A DNA stretch of 64,000 nucleotides from Chlorobaculum thiosulfatiphilum (GTDB lineage Bacteria > Bacteroidota > Chlorobiia > Chlorobiales > Chlorobiaceae), in assembly GCF_006265165.1 (NCBI RefSeq), contig NZ_VDCH01000005.1, positions 62,001 through 126,000 on the forward strand, given 5' to 3'. A program made the position numbers and the translations under genes. Positions 25,665-34,348 of this stretch are shown here, piece by piece; the stretch's first letter is position 1; every line of letters starts with the position of its first letter. The notes beneath the pieces are model-generated. The model saw only the letters and a list, made by a program, of their open reading frames with translations. It was not told the DNA's origin and searched no databases.

Positions 25665-27467
25665 ATGCGACTTTTACATTATCTCGAAATCGAGAACTTC
25701 AAGCGGTTTGGTGACAAACAGCGCATAGAGCTGGATCATCCGGCGGTGCTGATCGGGCCGAATAATTGCGGCAAGACAACGGCCATTCAGGCTATTGCGC
25801 TCTGGTCCCAGGCATTGAAGACATGGCTGGATGCCAAACGAAATTCAGGCGCGAAGGAGCGCACCGCCACAGCGCTTAACCGACTGAACATCGTTGCGGT
25901 TCCGGTTCAGCGTACCCGATACTTCTGGCATAACACGCAGGTTCGAACAGGGAACAAGGATATTCCTCTGCTTATCACCGTCGGTGTCATGCATGACAAT
26001 AAGATTGAACCTGTTTCGATGCGTTTTCGCAATCAGGGGGATGAGTTGGTGTATTGCTCTCCGGTTGGCGCTGTGATCGATCGGATGGAATTGCTGGAGG
26101 CTGCGGCCAGGATCAATGTAGAGCTGCTCTATCCTATGTCCGGACTGGAGACTGAAGAGCCTATTCTGCAACCGGGACGAATCGATGTGTTGCTTGGTCA
26201 GGGGCAAACTGCGCAGGTGTTGCGTAATCTCTGTTTGATGGTTTTCAAAGACTCGCCGGAGGATTGGCAGCGAATCCGGCAATTGATAAAACGATTGTTT
26301 TCAGTTGAATTGGATGTGCCAAAAGAGAACACTCGCGGAAGCATTGAGCTTTATTATAGTCAGAAGGGGGTGAAGGAGCCTTTTGACATAGCAATGTCCG
26401 GTCGCGGTTATCAACAGATGCTTCTGATCTTTGCCTATCTTTTTTCTCATAAAGGAAGCGTGATACTTGTCGATGAACCGGATGCCCATCTTGAAATTCT
26501 GCGGCAAAAGCAGGTGTATGTACTGCTGCGGGAAATCGCTGCTGACAATCAATCCCAGGTTGTTATGGTGACTCATTCAGAGGTGATTCTGGAAGAGGCT
26601 CTGGATCACAATCTGACGCTTCTTCTTGACGGTCGGGCCGATGACCTTGCGGCAAAGTCCCAGATTACCAATTCCCTGAAGCATTTTGGCGCGGAACATT
26701 ACCTCAAGGCGCGGGAGCGTGGCTATGTGCTTTATGTCGAGGGTGGTACCGACATTGATATGTTGCGCGCTTTTGCAGAGCGAATCAATCATCCGGTACT
26801 GGAGGTGTGGGACGAGCGAATCAACACGTACTATGTTCAGAACAACTTTCCAGACCGGGATATCGAGGCGGAACTTGAGCGTGTCGAGGGTGGATTTGGT
26901 ATTTCTCCTGAAAAACATTTCCACGGACTCCGTAAAATGCTTGGTGAGCTGAAGGGGCTTGCCATTCTTGACAATGACGGGCGCAATCGCCAGAACTCAG
27001 AGAGTAATGGACTGAAAATTGTCTATTGGCTTCGCTATGAGGCTGAGAATTATTTTATCACACCTGCGGTGTTGAAAAACTATGTCACCAACGCTTATTC
27101 GGATATGCCATTGTTTGGCAGTTATTCTGATGAGGTCGAAGAGGTACTGTCCGGTTTGATCCTTGATCGAGTCTTTACCGGAAATCAGGCTGATTTTAAA
27201 GCTTGGCGAGAATCGCCCCCGGAAGCCGCTCGTCTTGTTTGGACGGCCGAGACGAAGCGGCTCAAGCTCAGCGATTTCGCAGAGGAGTTTTTCCGTCGCC
27301 TTGCGAGTAAGCTGGGCCATGCCATGCTTCTAAAAAAAGGTGAGTTGCACAGGTTAGTGGCATATGTGGAGCCCGGAAGCATTGCCAACGAAGTTCGTGA
27401 AAAACTGGATCTTTTACAGCTTCTCTTTGAACGTGCTAACACTGGCGAGGCGATGCTGCTTGCTTAA
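25665..27467 (+). CDS. ABC-type ATPase fused to TOPRIM-like domain (OLD/PARIS-like)
   Basis: About 600 residues. The N-terminal half is an SMC/ABC-like ATPase: MRLLHYLEIENFKRFGDKQ, Walker A GPNNCGKTT (31-39), a signature-like MSGRGYQQMLLIFAYLF, Walker B VILVDEPDAHLEI, and an H-loop VVMVTHSEV. The C-terminal half reads YVLYVEGGTDIDMLRAFAER, then AILDNDGRN and RYEAENYFITP, matching a TOPRIM/DUF4435 fold with Glu and Asp metal ligands. OLD nucleases and PARIS proteins combine these parts and defend against phages. The ATG at 25665 directly precedes the domain; 25632 is an alternative start. Codon use is less GC-rich than in neighbouring housekeeping genes. Partners are missing or decayed. Confidence 0.78.
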   Translation: MRLLHYLEIENFKRFGDKQRIELDHPAVLIGPNNCGKTTAIQAIALWSQALKTWLDAKRNSGAKERTATALNRLNIVAVPVQRTRYFWHNTQVRTGNKDIPLLITVGVMHDNKIEPVSMRFRNQGDELVYCSPVGAVIDRMELLEAAARINVELLYPMSGLETEEPILQPGRIDVLLGQGQTAQVLRNLCLMVFKDSPEDWQRIRQLIKRLFSVELDVPKENTRGSIELYYSQKGVKEPFDIAMSGRGYQQMLLIFAYLFSHKGSVILVDEPDAHLEILRQKQVYVLLREIAADNQSQVVMVTHSEVILEEALDHNLTLLLDGRADDLAAKSQITNSLKHFGAEHYLKARERGYVLYVEGGTDIDMLRAFAERINHPVLEVWDERINTYYVQNNFPDRDIEAELERVEGGFGISPEKHFHGLRKMLGELKGLAILDNDGRNRQNSESNGLKIVYWLRYEAENYFITPAVLKNYVTNAYSDMPLFGSYSDEVEEVLSGLILDRVFTGNQADFKAWRESPPEAARLVWTAETKRLKLSDFAEEFFRRLASKLGHAMLLKKGELHRLVAYVEPGSIANEVREKLDLLQLLFERANTGEAMLLA

Positions 27468-27547
27468 CAGAAATAGTTGTGGCCTGACGCACTTGTTGTC
27501 AACGGTGCCGGACTATCTGTATTTTTATCAATTGCTGCCCGACAAGC

Positions 27548-27928
27548 ATGTTCGACTACGGCATCGACGGCGAGGTGGAGTTCCGGGACGACAACGGCCA
27601 GCCGAGCGGTCGGAAAATCTACGTACAGCTCAAGAGCGGCAATTCGTATCTGCGCACTCGCCGGAGTGATGGGAAGGAAATCTTCGACGTGAAGAACGAA
27701 CGCCATCTCAGCTACTGGCTCAACCAGCCGGTCGATGTCTTTCTCGTCATCCGCCAGACGGACGAGCGCACCGGCGAGCAAACCATCCGCTGGATGAACG
27801 TCACGAGCAACCTGAAAAAACGGTCAGACAAACAGAGTCGCCAGATCGTCTTTGACGGCGAAGCGCTGACGATGACGGCGGTGTGGACGCTCCGCGACGG
27901 CTATTTCCCGAGAAAAAGTTACTCATGA
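27548..27928 (+). pseudogene. DUF4365-like protein, N-terminus lost
   Basis: The 126-residue frame starts MFDYGIDGEVEFRDDNGQPS and has IYVQLKSGNSYL, giving the D/E...QxK pattern of a PD-(D/E)xK nuclease-like fold as in DUF4365. Full members have 30-40 more residues before DYGIDGEVE. Immediately upstream, another frame reads YQLLPDKH, which would continue into this one after a frameshift, so the 5' part is decayed. It may still yield a shortened protein. It follows the ATPase/TOPRIM gene by 80 bp. Confidence 0.6.
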
Positions 27929-28058
27929 CGTCAGAATGCCGTGAAATGAGGGAGCTTCGTTCTATTCATCTTTCCGACAACAGGTTTCATTGCATAACTT
28001 GCAGTGTCAATTGCTTTTGTGGCTCTTTTTCGATGTAACCCGAAAAAAGGAGGTAGCA

Positions 28059-28313
28059 ATGAAACGATTTTTTGCAGCCGGTATCGCGGCGCTGTTTTTC
28101 GTTGCCGGGACGTCGCCGGCGCTGGCGGGCGGGGGTGGAATCATGATTCCGAATCCTGTTACCGGCGAGGTGGTGAAAGTCACGGCAGACGAGCCGCCGG
28201 GAAATCCTCCATCCGAGCCTGACGGGCCATTCGGCTCGGCTCCGCAGTCTGGCGATGGTGTTTCCGATGGCAGCGGTCTGAACTCGCCCAACGGGCCGAA
28301 TGCTCCGAAGTGA
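28059..28313 (+). CDS. Small secreted Gly/Pro-rich protein
   Basis: An 84-residue protein with a strong ribosome binding site (AAAGGAGG) and a signal peptide (MKRFFAAGIAALFFVAGTSP, cleavage near ALA-GG). The mature part is rich in Gly, Pro, Ser and Asn (GGGGIMIPNPVTGEVV, later GLNSPNGPNAPK) and has no recognised domain. It is followed by a strong terminator and is probably a single-gene transcript. The function is unknown; it is real on the strength of its signals rather than homology. Confidence 0.7.
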   Translation: MKRFFAAGIAALFFVAGTSPALAGGGGIMIPNPVTGEVVKVTADEPPGNPPSEPDGPFGSAPQSGDGVSDGSGLNSPNGPNAPK

Positions 28314-28343
28314 CGCGCTTTCGCTCGCATCTACAGATTGATT

Positions 28344-28377
28344 CCGATCCCCCGACGTTCCGGGGGATCGGTTTTTT
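28344..28377 (+). terminator. Rho-independent terminator after the small secreted protein
   Basis: A perfect 10-bp stem (CCGATCCCCC at 28344-28353, GGGGGATCGG at 28362-28371) with an 8-base loop is followed by TTTTTT. It lies 30 bp after the stop of the small secreted protein gene. Confidence 0.9.
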
Positions 28378-28425
28378 CTGGACGCCTGGCCGTGTTTGCC
28401 GCAAGGGTGTCCTGACGAGAAGCCG

Positions 28426-28950
28426 CTATTCGGCGGCGAGAAGTTTGTTGTAAATAACGAGGTCATGGTCGGAAAAGCAGCAGAAGAGCACTGCTTCGAT
28501 GCCAGATTCATCCGCGAGCATTTCGCGCGCGGTCGCCACGGCAATGGCTGCGGCCTGTTCGATGGGATAGCCGTAGATGCCGGTGCTGATGGAGGGAAAG
28601 GCGATGGAGCGGCAGTGGTTTTCGGCGGCGAGCTTCATCGAGTTGCGGTAGCACGAGGCGAGCAGCCCGGCTTCGCCGTGGTTGCCGCCGCGCCAGACCG
28701 GGCCGACGGCGTGGATGACGAACTTTGCGGGCAGCCGGTAGCCTTTCGTGATCTTCGCCTCGCCGGTTCGGCACCCGCCAAGCGTGCGGCACTCGCGGAG
28801 CAGCTCCGGCCCCGCCGCCCGGTGAATCGCCCCGTCAACGCCTCCGCCGCCAAGCAGCGAAGTGTTCGCCGCATTCACGATGGCATCGACCTCCAGCGTG
28901 GTAATGTCCGCCTTTAGCGCTCGAATTTGAGCAGTTTCCCGCATAGCCAT
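28426..28950 (-). CDS. Macrodomain protein, ADP-ribose hydrolase type
   Basis: About 174 residues forming one macrodomain: [20 protein letters not shown], then [20 protein letters not shown], the MacroD-type catalytic loop with the Asn and GGGVD residues, and [19 protein letters not shown]. Such enzymes remove O-acetyl-ADP-ribose or ADP-ribose from proteins and nucleic acids. The ATG at 28950 follows AAGAAGAAATCA; a second ATG lies two codons in. It is 66 bp after the DUF1232 gene on the same strand. Confidence 0.92.
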   Translation of the reverse strand: MAMRETAQIRALKADITTLEVDAIVNAANTSLLGGGGVDGAIHRAAGPELLRECRTLGGCRTGEAKITKGYRLPAKFVIHAVGPVWRGGNHGEAGLLASCYRNSMKLAAENHCRSIAFPSISTGIYGYPIEQAAAIAVATAREMLADESGIEAVLFCCFSDHDLVIYNKLLAAE

Positions 28951-29015
28951 TGATTTCTTCTTGCCTTCTCTCCTGTCCACCAAGTCCACAACGTCCACAC
29001 GGCACAAAACCTCGC

Positions 29016-29483
29016 TCAGGAAATCTCCTCCTTCACCTCTTCAAAATCAGCATCGATCACCCTCGGCATCGGCTCTGACGGGTTTTGAGCGACGCTTTTT
29101 TCCCATTCGAGGAAAGCGGTGAGGTCGTGGTTGATCGAGGCGAGCACGGCGGTGAGCACGGCGGCGTCGTCGAAGAAGCCGACCAGAGGCAGGAAGTCGG
29201 CAATCGCGTCGAGCGGATTGACGAAGTAGATCAGCGCCGTGACGGCAAGGGTGATCGTCTGCCAGGGAACAATCCGGTACTGGCGATTGACGTAGGCGCG
29301 AACGAGCCGGACGAGCGCCTGGAACTTGTCGCTGAGTTCGTGGAATGGCGACGATGTGCTCGCGCTTCCAGCCATGTGCAGGGCGGTGTCTATGACATTC
29401 CTGATTTTTTCAGGGTCACGCAGGGTCTGTTCGGCTGCTTTGCGGGCGCGCTCGAAAATGCGCCCTTCCTTTTTGCTTTTCAT
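29016..29483 (-). CDS. DUF1232 (YkvA-like) membrane protein
   Basis: A 155-residue protein whose core [20 protein letters not shown] plus [12 protein letters not shown] is the DUF1232 signature, a short amphipathic/hydrophobic hairpin. The N-terminal half is charged. The family's function is unknown. It sits between the macrodomain and rhomboid genes on the same strand, 39 bp from the rhomboid stop. Confidence 0.88.
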   Translation of the reverse strand: MKSKKEGRIFERARKAAEQTLRDPEKIRNVIDTALHMAGSASTSSPFHELSDKFQALVRLVRAYVNRQYRIVPWQTITLAVTALIYFVNPLDAIADFLPLVGFFDDAAVLTAVLASINHDLTAFLEWEKSVAQNPSEPMPRVIDADFEEVKEEIS

Positions 29484-29522
29484 CCCGTAGTGATTCTCGT
29501 GCAGGTTTGCGCCGTCGGAGGA

Positions 29523-30347
29523 TCAGCGTTTTCCCGCTTTGAGTAATTTGCGTTTTTCCTCCGCCGTCAGGGAGTCGTAACCCCTGCTCGAAATCTTGTC
29601 GAGAATCCTGTCAATCTCGGCTTCCGAAACATCGTCATCCGCGCCGCCCTGCCAGAGTACTGGGCCTTTCTGCTTTTTCGGAAAAGAGAACTTCCGGAAC
29701 ATCCGGCTGACCGACCCGTCGTTGCGCCGGATCATGATGTAGATGAAGCCCACGAGCATTCCGCCGAGGTGCGCGAAATGGGCGACGTTGCTGCCGCTGC
29801 CCATGGTTCGGTTGCCAAGGCCCGCGAGGAACTCGATCAGCGCGTAACCGGCCACGAAGTACTTCGTTTTGACCGGCAGCAGGAAGTAGAGGTAGATGTA
29901 GCGTTCGGGAAACATCATGCCGAAGGCGAGCAGGATGCCGAAAATGGCTCCGGATGCGCCGATGGTCGGATAGGCGTTGCCGATGGTCGCCAGAAGATTG
30001 ATCGCCGCAGCGCCGACGCCACAGACGAAGTAATAGATGACGAAGTTTTTGGTGCCCCAGTAGTTTTCGATCTCCGCGCCGAACATCCAGAGCGCGAACA
30101 TGTTGAAGAAGATGTGCGTGAAACTTCCGTGCAGAAAAAGGTAGGTGAAGGGCTGCCAGAGGTGGAAAGAGTACTCTCCGGCATTTTGGGAGCCAATGGG
30201 CCAAAGCGCGCCAACCGTCGTCAGAAAAGGGCCGAAAGCGGTATTCTGGAACAGAAACACGATCACGTTGGCAATGATGATCGCCTTGATGGCCGGCGGC
30301 ATCACCTGGAAGCCGCCGGGCATGTATGGCTGGTCGTATCGGGTCAT
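29523..30347 (-). CDS. Rhomboid-family intramembrane serine protease
   Basis: A 274-residue protein with six hydrophobic helices. Catalytic Ser132 lies in TIGASGAIFGIL (GxSG) and His193 in NVAHFAHLGGMLVGF; the HGSFTHIFFNM motif (His73, His78, Asn82) of helix 2 is also present. Rhomboids cleave membrane-protein substrates within the bilayer. The cytoplasmic tail (DVSEAEIDRILDKISSRGYD) is a common C-terminal extension in bacterial rhomboids. It lies downstream of pgk across a hairpin at 30369-30417. Confidence 0.93.
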   Translation of the reverse strand: MTRYDQPYMPGGFQVMPPAIKAIIIANVIVFLFQNTAFGPFLTTVGALWPIGSQNAGEYSFHLWQPFTYLFLHGSFTHIFFNMFALWMFGAEIENYWGTKNFVIYYFVCGVGAAAINLLATIGNAYPTIGASGAIFGILLAFGMMFPERYIYLYFLLPVKTKYFVAGYALIEFLAGLGNRTMGSGSNVAHFAHLGGMLVGFIYIMIRRNDGSVSRMFRKFSFPKKQKGPVLWQGGADDDVSEAEIDRILDKISSRGYDSLTAEEKRKLLKAGKR

Positions 30348-30368
30348 TCAGGTGAGTTTTCAATGAGC

Positions 30369-30417
30369 GCGCTTCTGAAAACATGCGGCTCGGAATTGAG
30401 CCATTTTTCAGAAGCGC
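30369..30417. terminator. Nested hairpin between pgk and the rhomboid gene
   Basis: An outer 13-bp inverted repeat (GCGCTTCTGAAAA at 30369-30381, complement at 30405-30417) encloses a 5-bp stem GGCTC/GAGCC. There is no proper T-tract on the minus strand, so it may act as an attenuating hairpin or RNA-stabilising structure rather than a strict terminator for pgk. Confidence 0.5.
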
Positions 30418-30475
30418 CCATGATTGTTCGTACGGTACGGAAGTCGCTTCCGTGACGATCAATGCCTGTCAGGGC

Positions 30476-31669
30476 CTAATCGTTCAGGGCGGCGATGCCT
30501 GGAAGCTCTTTGCCTTCGAGGAATTCGAGGCTCGCGCCTCCGCCGGTGGAGACGTGCGTCACGTTGTCCGACAGGCCGGCCTTGGCGATGGCTGCGGCCG
30601 AATCGCCTCCGCCGATGATCGTGACCGCACCCCCGGCGGTTGCGTCGGCAAGCGCCCTGGCGACGGCGAAGGTTCCGGCGGCGAACTGGTCGATTTCAAA
30701 GACGCCCATCGGGCCGTTCCAGAGCACGGTTTTCGCGCCCAGAATTTCTTTGGTGTAAGCGTCGATGGTTGCCGGGCCGATGTCCAGACCGATCATCCCT
30801 TCGGAGATGGCTGTTACCGGCTCGACACGCGACTCCGCGTCGGCGGAAATCTCAGCGGCCACTACCACATCTTCGGGAAGAAGCAGGCGGACGCCCTTTT
30901 CTTTGGCTTTCTCGAGCAGGGAGAGCGCCAGTTCGATTTTGTTCTCCTCGACCAGCGAGTTGCCGACGTCGAGGCCCTGGGCTTTGAAGAAGGTGAAGAC
31001 CATCGCGCCGCCGACGAGCACGGCATCGACCTTGTTGAAGAGCGCTTCCAGCACGTCGATCTTGCCGGAAATTTTCGCGCCGCCGAGAATCGCCACGAAC
31101 GGGCGCTGCGCGTCGTTGAGCGCCGTGCCGAGGTAGCGCAGCTCCTTTTCGATGAGGTAGCCTGCAACGGCGGTCTGCACGTAGTGGGTGATGCCCTCGG
31201 TCGAGGCGTGCGCGCGATGCGCGGTGCCGAATGCGTCGTTGACGTAGATTTCGCCCAGCGAAGCCAGCTCCCTGGCGAAGTCCGGATCGTTCGCCTCCTC
31301 TTCGGCATGGAAACGCAGATTTTCGAGCATCATCACCTCGCCGTCCTGAAGGGCGAGCACCTGCTGCATCACCTCGGTGCCGATGCAGTCGCCAGCCATC
31401 GTCACGGGGCAGTCGAGCAGCTCGGAGAGGCGCTTTGCCGCCGGAGCGAGGAAGAATGCCGGATTGAGCTTGCCTTTCGGCCTGCCGAGGTGCGACATCA
31501 GAATCAGCCGACCTCCCTCGTCGATGACCTTGCGAATCGAGGGCAGCGCCTCCACGATTCTTTTCTCGTCGGTTATGTTTCTGTCCTGATCGAGCGGCAC
31601 GTTGAAATCGACTCGCATCAAGACGCGTTTTCCCTGTAACGATATGTCAGACAACGTCTTTTTCTGCAT
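30476..31669 (-). CDS. pgk: Phosphoglycerate kinase
   Basis: A full-length 397-residue PGK, which interconverts 1,3-bisphosphoglycerate and 3-phosphoglycerate with ADP/ATP. Visible motifs are [30 protein letters not shown], the hinge region [20 protein letters not shown], the nucleotide site [17 protein letters not shown] and the C-terminal [28 protein letters not shown]. In this lineage it would serve both glycolysis and gluconeogenesis from CO2 fixation. mltG lies upstream on the same strand with a 90-bp gap. Confidence 0.98.
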   Translation of the reverse strand: MQKKTLSDISLQGKRVLMRVDFNVPLDQDRNITDEKRIVEALPSIRKVIDEGGRLILMSHLGRPKGKLNPAFFLAPAAKRLSELLDCPVTMAGDCIGTEVMQQVLALQDGEVMMLENLRFHAEEEANDPDFARELASLGEIYVNDAFGTAHRAHASTEGITHYVQTAVAGYLIEKELRYLGTALNDAQRPFVAILGGAKISGKIDVLEALFNKVDAVLVGGAMVFTFFKAQGLDVGNSLVEENKIELALSLLEKAKEKGVRLLLPEDVVVAAEISADAESRVEPVTAISEGMIGLDIGPATIDAYTKEILGAKTVLWNGPMGVFEIDQFAAGTFAVARALADATAGGAVTIIGGGDSAAAIAKAGLSDNVTHVSTGGGASLEFLEGKELPGIAALND

Positions 31670-31759
31670 TTCCCTGTGAGTTGGTTGGTGGAATTAACGG
31701 TAAATGAATGTGTGAATATACATATTATCCGGCATCCGCGACATATCCGGCGCCATTCC

Positions 31760-32806
31760 TCAGCGCTCGCTGCCGTTCGCGCTCTTTTGCTGCGCTTTTC
31801 TTGCGGCACGGTAGAGCTGGACGTTGCGGGCGTGTCCGTCGAGGGTCGTGGCGAACGTGTGTCCGCCCCGCCCGTTCGCCACGAAGTAGAGATAGCCGGT
31901 CTTCGCCGGATTCAGCACCGCGCGGATCGACGTTTCGCCGGGGTTGCAGATCGGCCCGGGCGGCAGTCCCGCGTTCCGGTAGGTGTTGTAGGGCGAATCG
32001 ATGGCGAGATCCTTGTAATAGAGCGGACGGCTTTCGCCCGGAATGGCGTATTGCACCGTCGGATCGGCCTGCAAGCGCATCTTTTTCTTCAGCCGGTTCA
32101 GATAAACGCTGGCGATGAGCGGTTTCTCGGCGTCGATTGGCGTTTCGGCCTCGACGATCGATGCCAGCGTGAGCAGGCGGTTTTCGTCAAATCCCGCGCT
32201 CGCCGCCGCCTGCTTGAGGCTGTCGGAGTAAAACGCCCGGAATCGGCCCGCAAGGAAGGTGATTACCTCTTTCGGCGTACTGCCCCAGGCGAAGTTGTAG
32301 GTGCCGGGAAAAAGATAGCCCTCGGTGCTCCCGCCTTCGATACCGAGCGAGGCGAGCAGTTGCTGGTCGCGCGAGGCGGCCATGAAGGCGGTGGAATCGA
32401 TGTCGAGGTTCCGGGCGATGATCCGGGCGATTTTGCGCTGCTCGAAGCCGTTCGGAATCATGATCCGAACCTCGTCCTGCGGGTGCGAATGCAAGTGCCA
32501 GAGCAGGCTGACTGTTGAATAATTGCCGGAGAGGAGGTATCGGCCCGGCTTGATCTTGTGCAGCGGCGGAATCAGCGCTCCGGCGGCAATCAGCGGCCAG
32601 CGCAAGCGGATCGCTCCGGCATCATGCAACGCTTCGACGATCTGCCGGAACCCCTCGCCCCGGTGGATGGTGATCGCCGCCTGCTCCTCCTTCGGCTGCA
32701 TCGTGTTGACGCCCGGTACGAACAGGAGGGCCGCCAAGGCGGCCACGATGGCCAGCAGCGTAACCTTCAGCGAGGTTGAACGGCGGGGGGATTTCCGGGG
32801 AGGCAT
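31760..32806 (-). CDS. mltG: Endolytic murein transglycosylase MltG
   Basis: About 348 residues: an N-terminal membrane anchor (LKVTLLAIVAALAALLFVPG), a LysM-like region (ITIHRGEGFRQIVEALHDAG) and the YceG catalytic domain with the Glu in LASIVEAETPIDAEKPLIAS, then LNRLKKKMRLQADPTVQYAI and PPGPICNPGETSIRAVLNPA. MltG cuts nascent peptidoglycan strands at the inner membrane and sets glycan length. The ATG at 32806 puts the anchor at the usual place; a longer frame to 32881 overlaps the chorismate mutase gene. Confidence 0.93.
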   Translation of the reverse strand: MPPRKSPRRSTSLKVTLLAIVAALAALLFVPGVNTMQPKEEQAAITIHRGEGFRQIVEALHDAGAIRLRWPLIAAGALIPPLHKIKPGRYLLSGNYSTVSLLWHLHSHPQDEVRIMIPNGFEQRKIARIIARNLDIDSTAFMAASRDQQLLASLGIEGGSTEGYLFPGTYNFAWGSTPKEVITFLAGRFRAFYSDSLKQAAASAGFDENRLLTLASIVEAETPIDAEKPLIASVYLNRLKKKMRLQADPTVQYAIPGESRPLYYKDLAIDSPYNTYRNAGLPPGPICNPGETSIRAVLNPAKTGYLYFVANGRGGHTFATTLDGHARNVQLYRAARKAQQKSANGSER

Positions 32807-32819
32807 GGGAGCTTGCGAA

Positions 32820-33146
32820 TTATCGGGCGGAAAGGTTTTGTCGCCCGTCCTTGCACTCTTGCTGGAAGAGGCGCGACTCATTGAGAATGCAGTGGTAGAT
32901 ATTTTCGATCGCCTGGTTCATCAGCGGAGAATCCGCGTGGCTGAGGACGTTGATGAACACCTCTTTCTCGCGCTCCGGCTGAAGGACGGTTTCGCCCATC
33001 CTCGATTTTACGGCGCTGATATTTCCGGCGAACTGCAAACGCTGGCACAGGAGGGCGGCTACCTGCCGATCGATCTCGTCGATTTTGCCTCGCCACTCTT
33101 CAAGTTCCCGCCAGTGATCATTGTTCATTGCACGGCTTTCGGACAT
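32820..33146 (-). CDS. Chorismate mutase (AroQ type)
   Basis: A 108-residue all-helical protein of the AroQ class: WRGKIDEIDRQVAALLCQRL with QFAGNISAVKSRMGETVLQP, then EREKEVFINVL. The Arg/Lys active-site residues of the first helix (R in EWRGKID) and K in SAVKS are present. It converts chorismate to prephenate for Phe and Tyr synthesis. The start could also be the ATG at 33128. Its stop is 13 bp before mltG, so the two are probably co-transcribed. Confidence 0.88.
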   Translation of the reverse strand: MSESRAMNNDHWRELEEWRGKIDEIDRQVAALLCQRLQFAGNISAVKSRMGETVLQPEREKEVFINVLSHADSPLMNQAIENIYHCILNESRLFQQECKDGRQNLSAR

Positions 33147-33236
33147 GATACGGTCGTCGGTTAATGGGGGTCGGTAATAATGATTAACCTTGAATTATAA
33201 CAAATTGTCTCAAGAAACAGGCGCAGATTATCGCCC

Positions 33237-33758
33237 TCACCGTTTTCTGTCGAAGAGGCGGAGCCAGTAATCGACCTCCTTGTCGGAGAGCGGCCCCGGA
33301 GCGCTTTTGCTTATTCCGCCAGCACTTCGCGCATTCCGCCGCTTGCTTTCATCGATGACGATGCCCATTGCCGCCAGTTCGTCGATAAAGGTCTCGGAAT
33401 CGATGCACTTGGCGCCATGCGCCGTCGAATATCGCTGAATCTCCCGGTCGGAACTGACCACGAGCGTCATGGAGGCGCGCGCGCCCAGCGAACAGACGTG
33501 GTCGATGATCCACCGGTCGGCGGATTTGACCGTGCCGCTGAAGGTGATGTCGATCGCTCCGGCGGTGGTCAGCGGCTTCGGCCCGCTGCCACCATCATAA
33601 ACCAGAATGACATGTCGCCGCGACTTCTGCCGATATCGGGCGAGCATCGTTTCGAGCCGCTCGCGCAGCTTTGCCATCGGCGCACTGTCACGGGGCTTGC
33701 TGAACTTGTGAATCAGATTGTACCCGTCGATAACGGTTTCCCGATAGCTGGATGCCAT
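33237..33758 (-). CDS. YacP-like NYN-domain nuclease
   Basis: A 173-residue NYN/YacP protein. IDGYNLIHKF near the N-terminus holds the first catalytic Asp, HVILVYDGGSGPKPL the second, and LVVSSDREIQRYSTAHGAKC the third part of the fold. The family are PIN-like RNases implicated in mRNA decay or rRNA processing. It is transcribed in the same direction as the chorismate mutase gene, 90 bp away. Confidence 0.87.
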   Translation of the reverse strand: MASSYRETVIDGYNLIHKFSKPRDSAPMAKLRERLETMLARYRQKSRRHVILVYDGGSGPKPLTTAGAIDITFSGTVKSADRWIIDHVCSLGARASMTLVVSSDREIQRYSTAHGAKCIDSETFIDELAAMGIVIDESKRRNARSAGGISKSAPGPLSDKEVDYWLRLFDRKR

Positions 33759-33866
33759 GCCTTGTTCGCTGTGTTCTGTTTCTCTGCGTCCCTGTCGTGG
33801 TGAGTCTAATATTTTTTTTGAACTTTCGACTCTGCTCGCATCAAAATGAAAGCGTGCAGAAAAAGT

Positions 33867-34227
33867 GGCTCTTCGCCAGAATATCGTGGGTAAGGCCGTG
33901 AGCCGTTACGCCATGATCCGAGAGCCATGTTCAGTTTTCCGCCTTCCGGCGACTCAGGCCACGCTGGACTGATTGACGGCGTACCAGCTCAGACCCAACA
34001 GGCTCGCCGCCGTCGTTGCTCAGCGGCATGGTCGTAGATGTTCCATGCCTGACCGCACACCGGGCACTCGACCTGCTTGCCGGTGATCGACAGAGTAACG
34101 GTTTCGACTTTCCAGTTTGAGGGAAGCCCCAGAAGTTGGTGGTAATGGCTCGTCAGGCGCTGCATGGGCGGAAAAAGCGGGTATCCTGATTACACCCCCA
34201 TCTTTCCACGATATTCTGCGAAGAGCC
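33867..34227 (-). mobile_element. Deleted ISL3-family insertion sequence
   Basis: The 361-bp relic has inverted ends beginning GGCTCTTCGCCAGAATATCG at 33867 and GGCTCTTCGCAGAATATCGT read from 34227, typical of ISL3-type ends. It contains the transposase N-terminus (33989-34165) and nothing of the catalytic domain. No clear 8-bp target duplication is seen. Similar ends occur at 56991-57215. Confidence 0.8.
33989..34165 (-). pseudogene. ISL3 transposase N-terminal fragment
   Basis: A 58-residue frame starting MQRLTSHYHQLLGLPSNWKV and including the zinc-binding CPVCGQAWNIYDH, the usual N-terminal part of ISL3 transposases. It stops after EQRRRRACWV because the rest of the gene is deleted. The DDE catalytic region is absent, so it cannot transpose on its own. 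Confidence 0.8.
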
Positions 34228-34348
34228 TTAAAAAAAGCACAACGGCGCAGCGTATGGAATAATCCATGCGACATAACAGGATTATTCGGTGCGCCAAGGC
34301 TGGCGATCAGCAAAAAAAAATCTCGCATTGATCCAGAAAGCCACGGCT

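Noticed and set aside
25480-25728. HsdM-like N-terminal fragment
   Set aside because: The stretch KEIVSHIWSICDLLYG is only weakly like the HsdM start, there is no start codon and the rest does not match.
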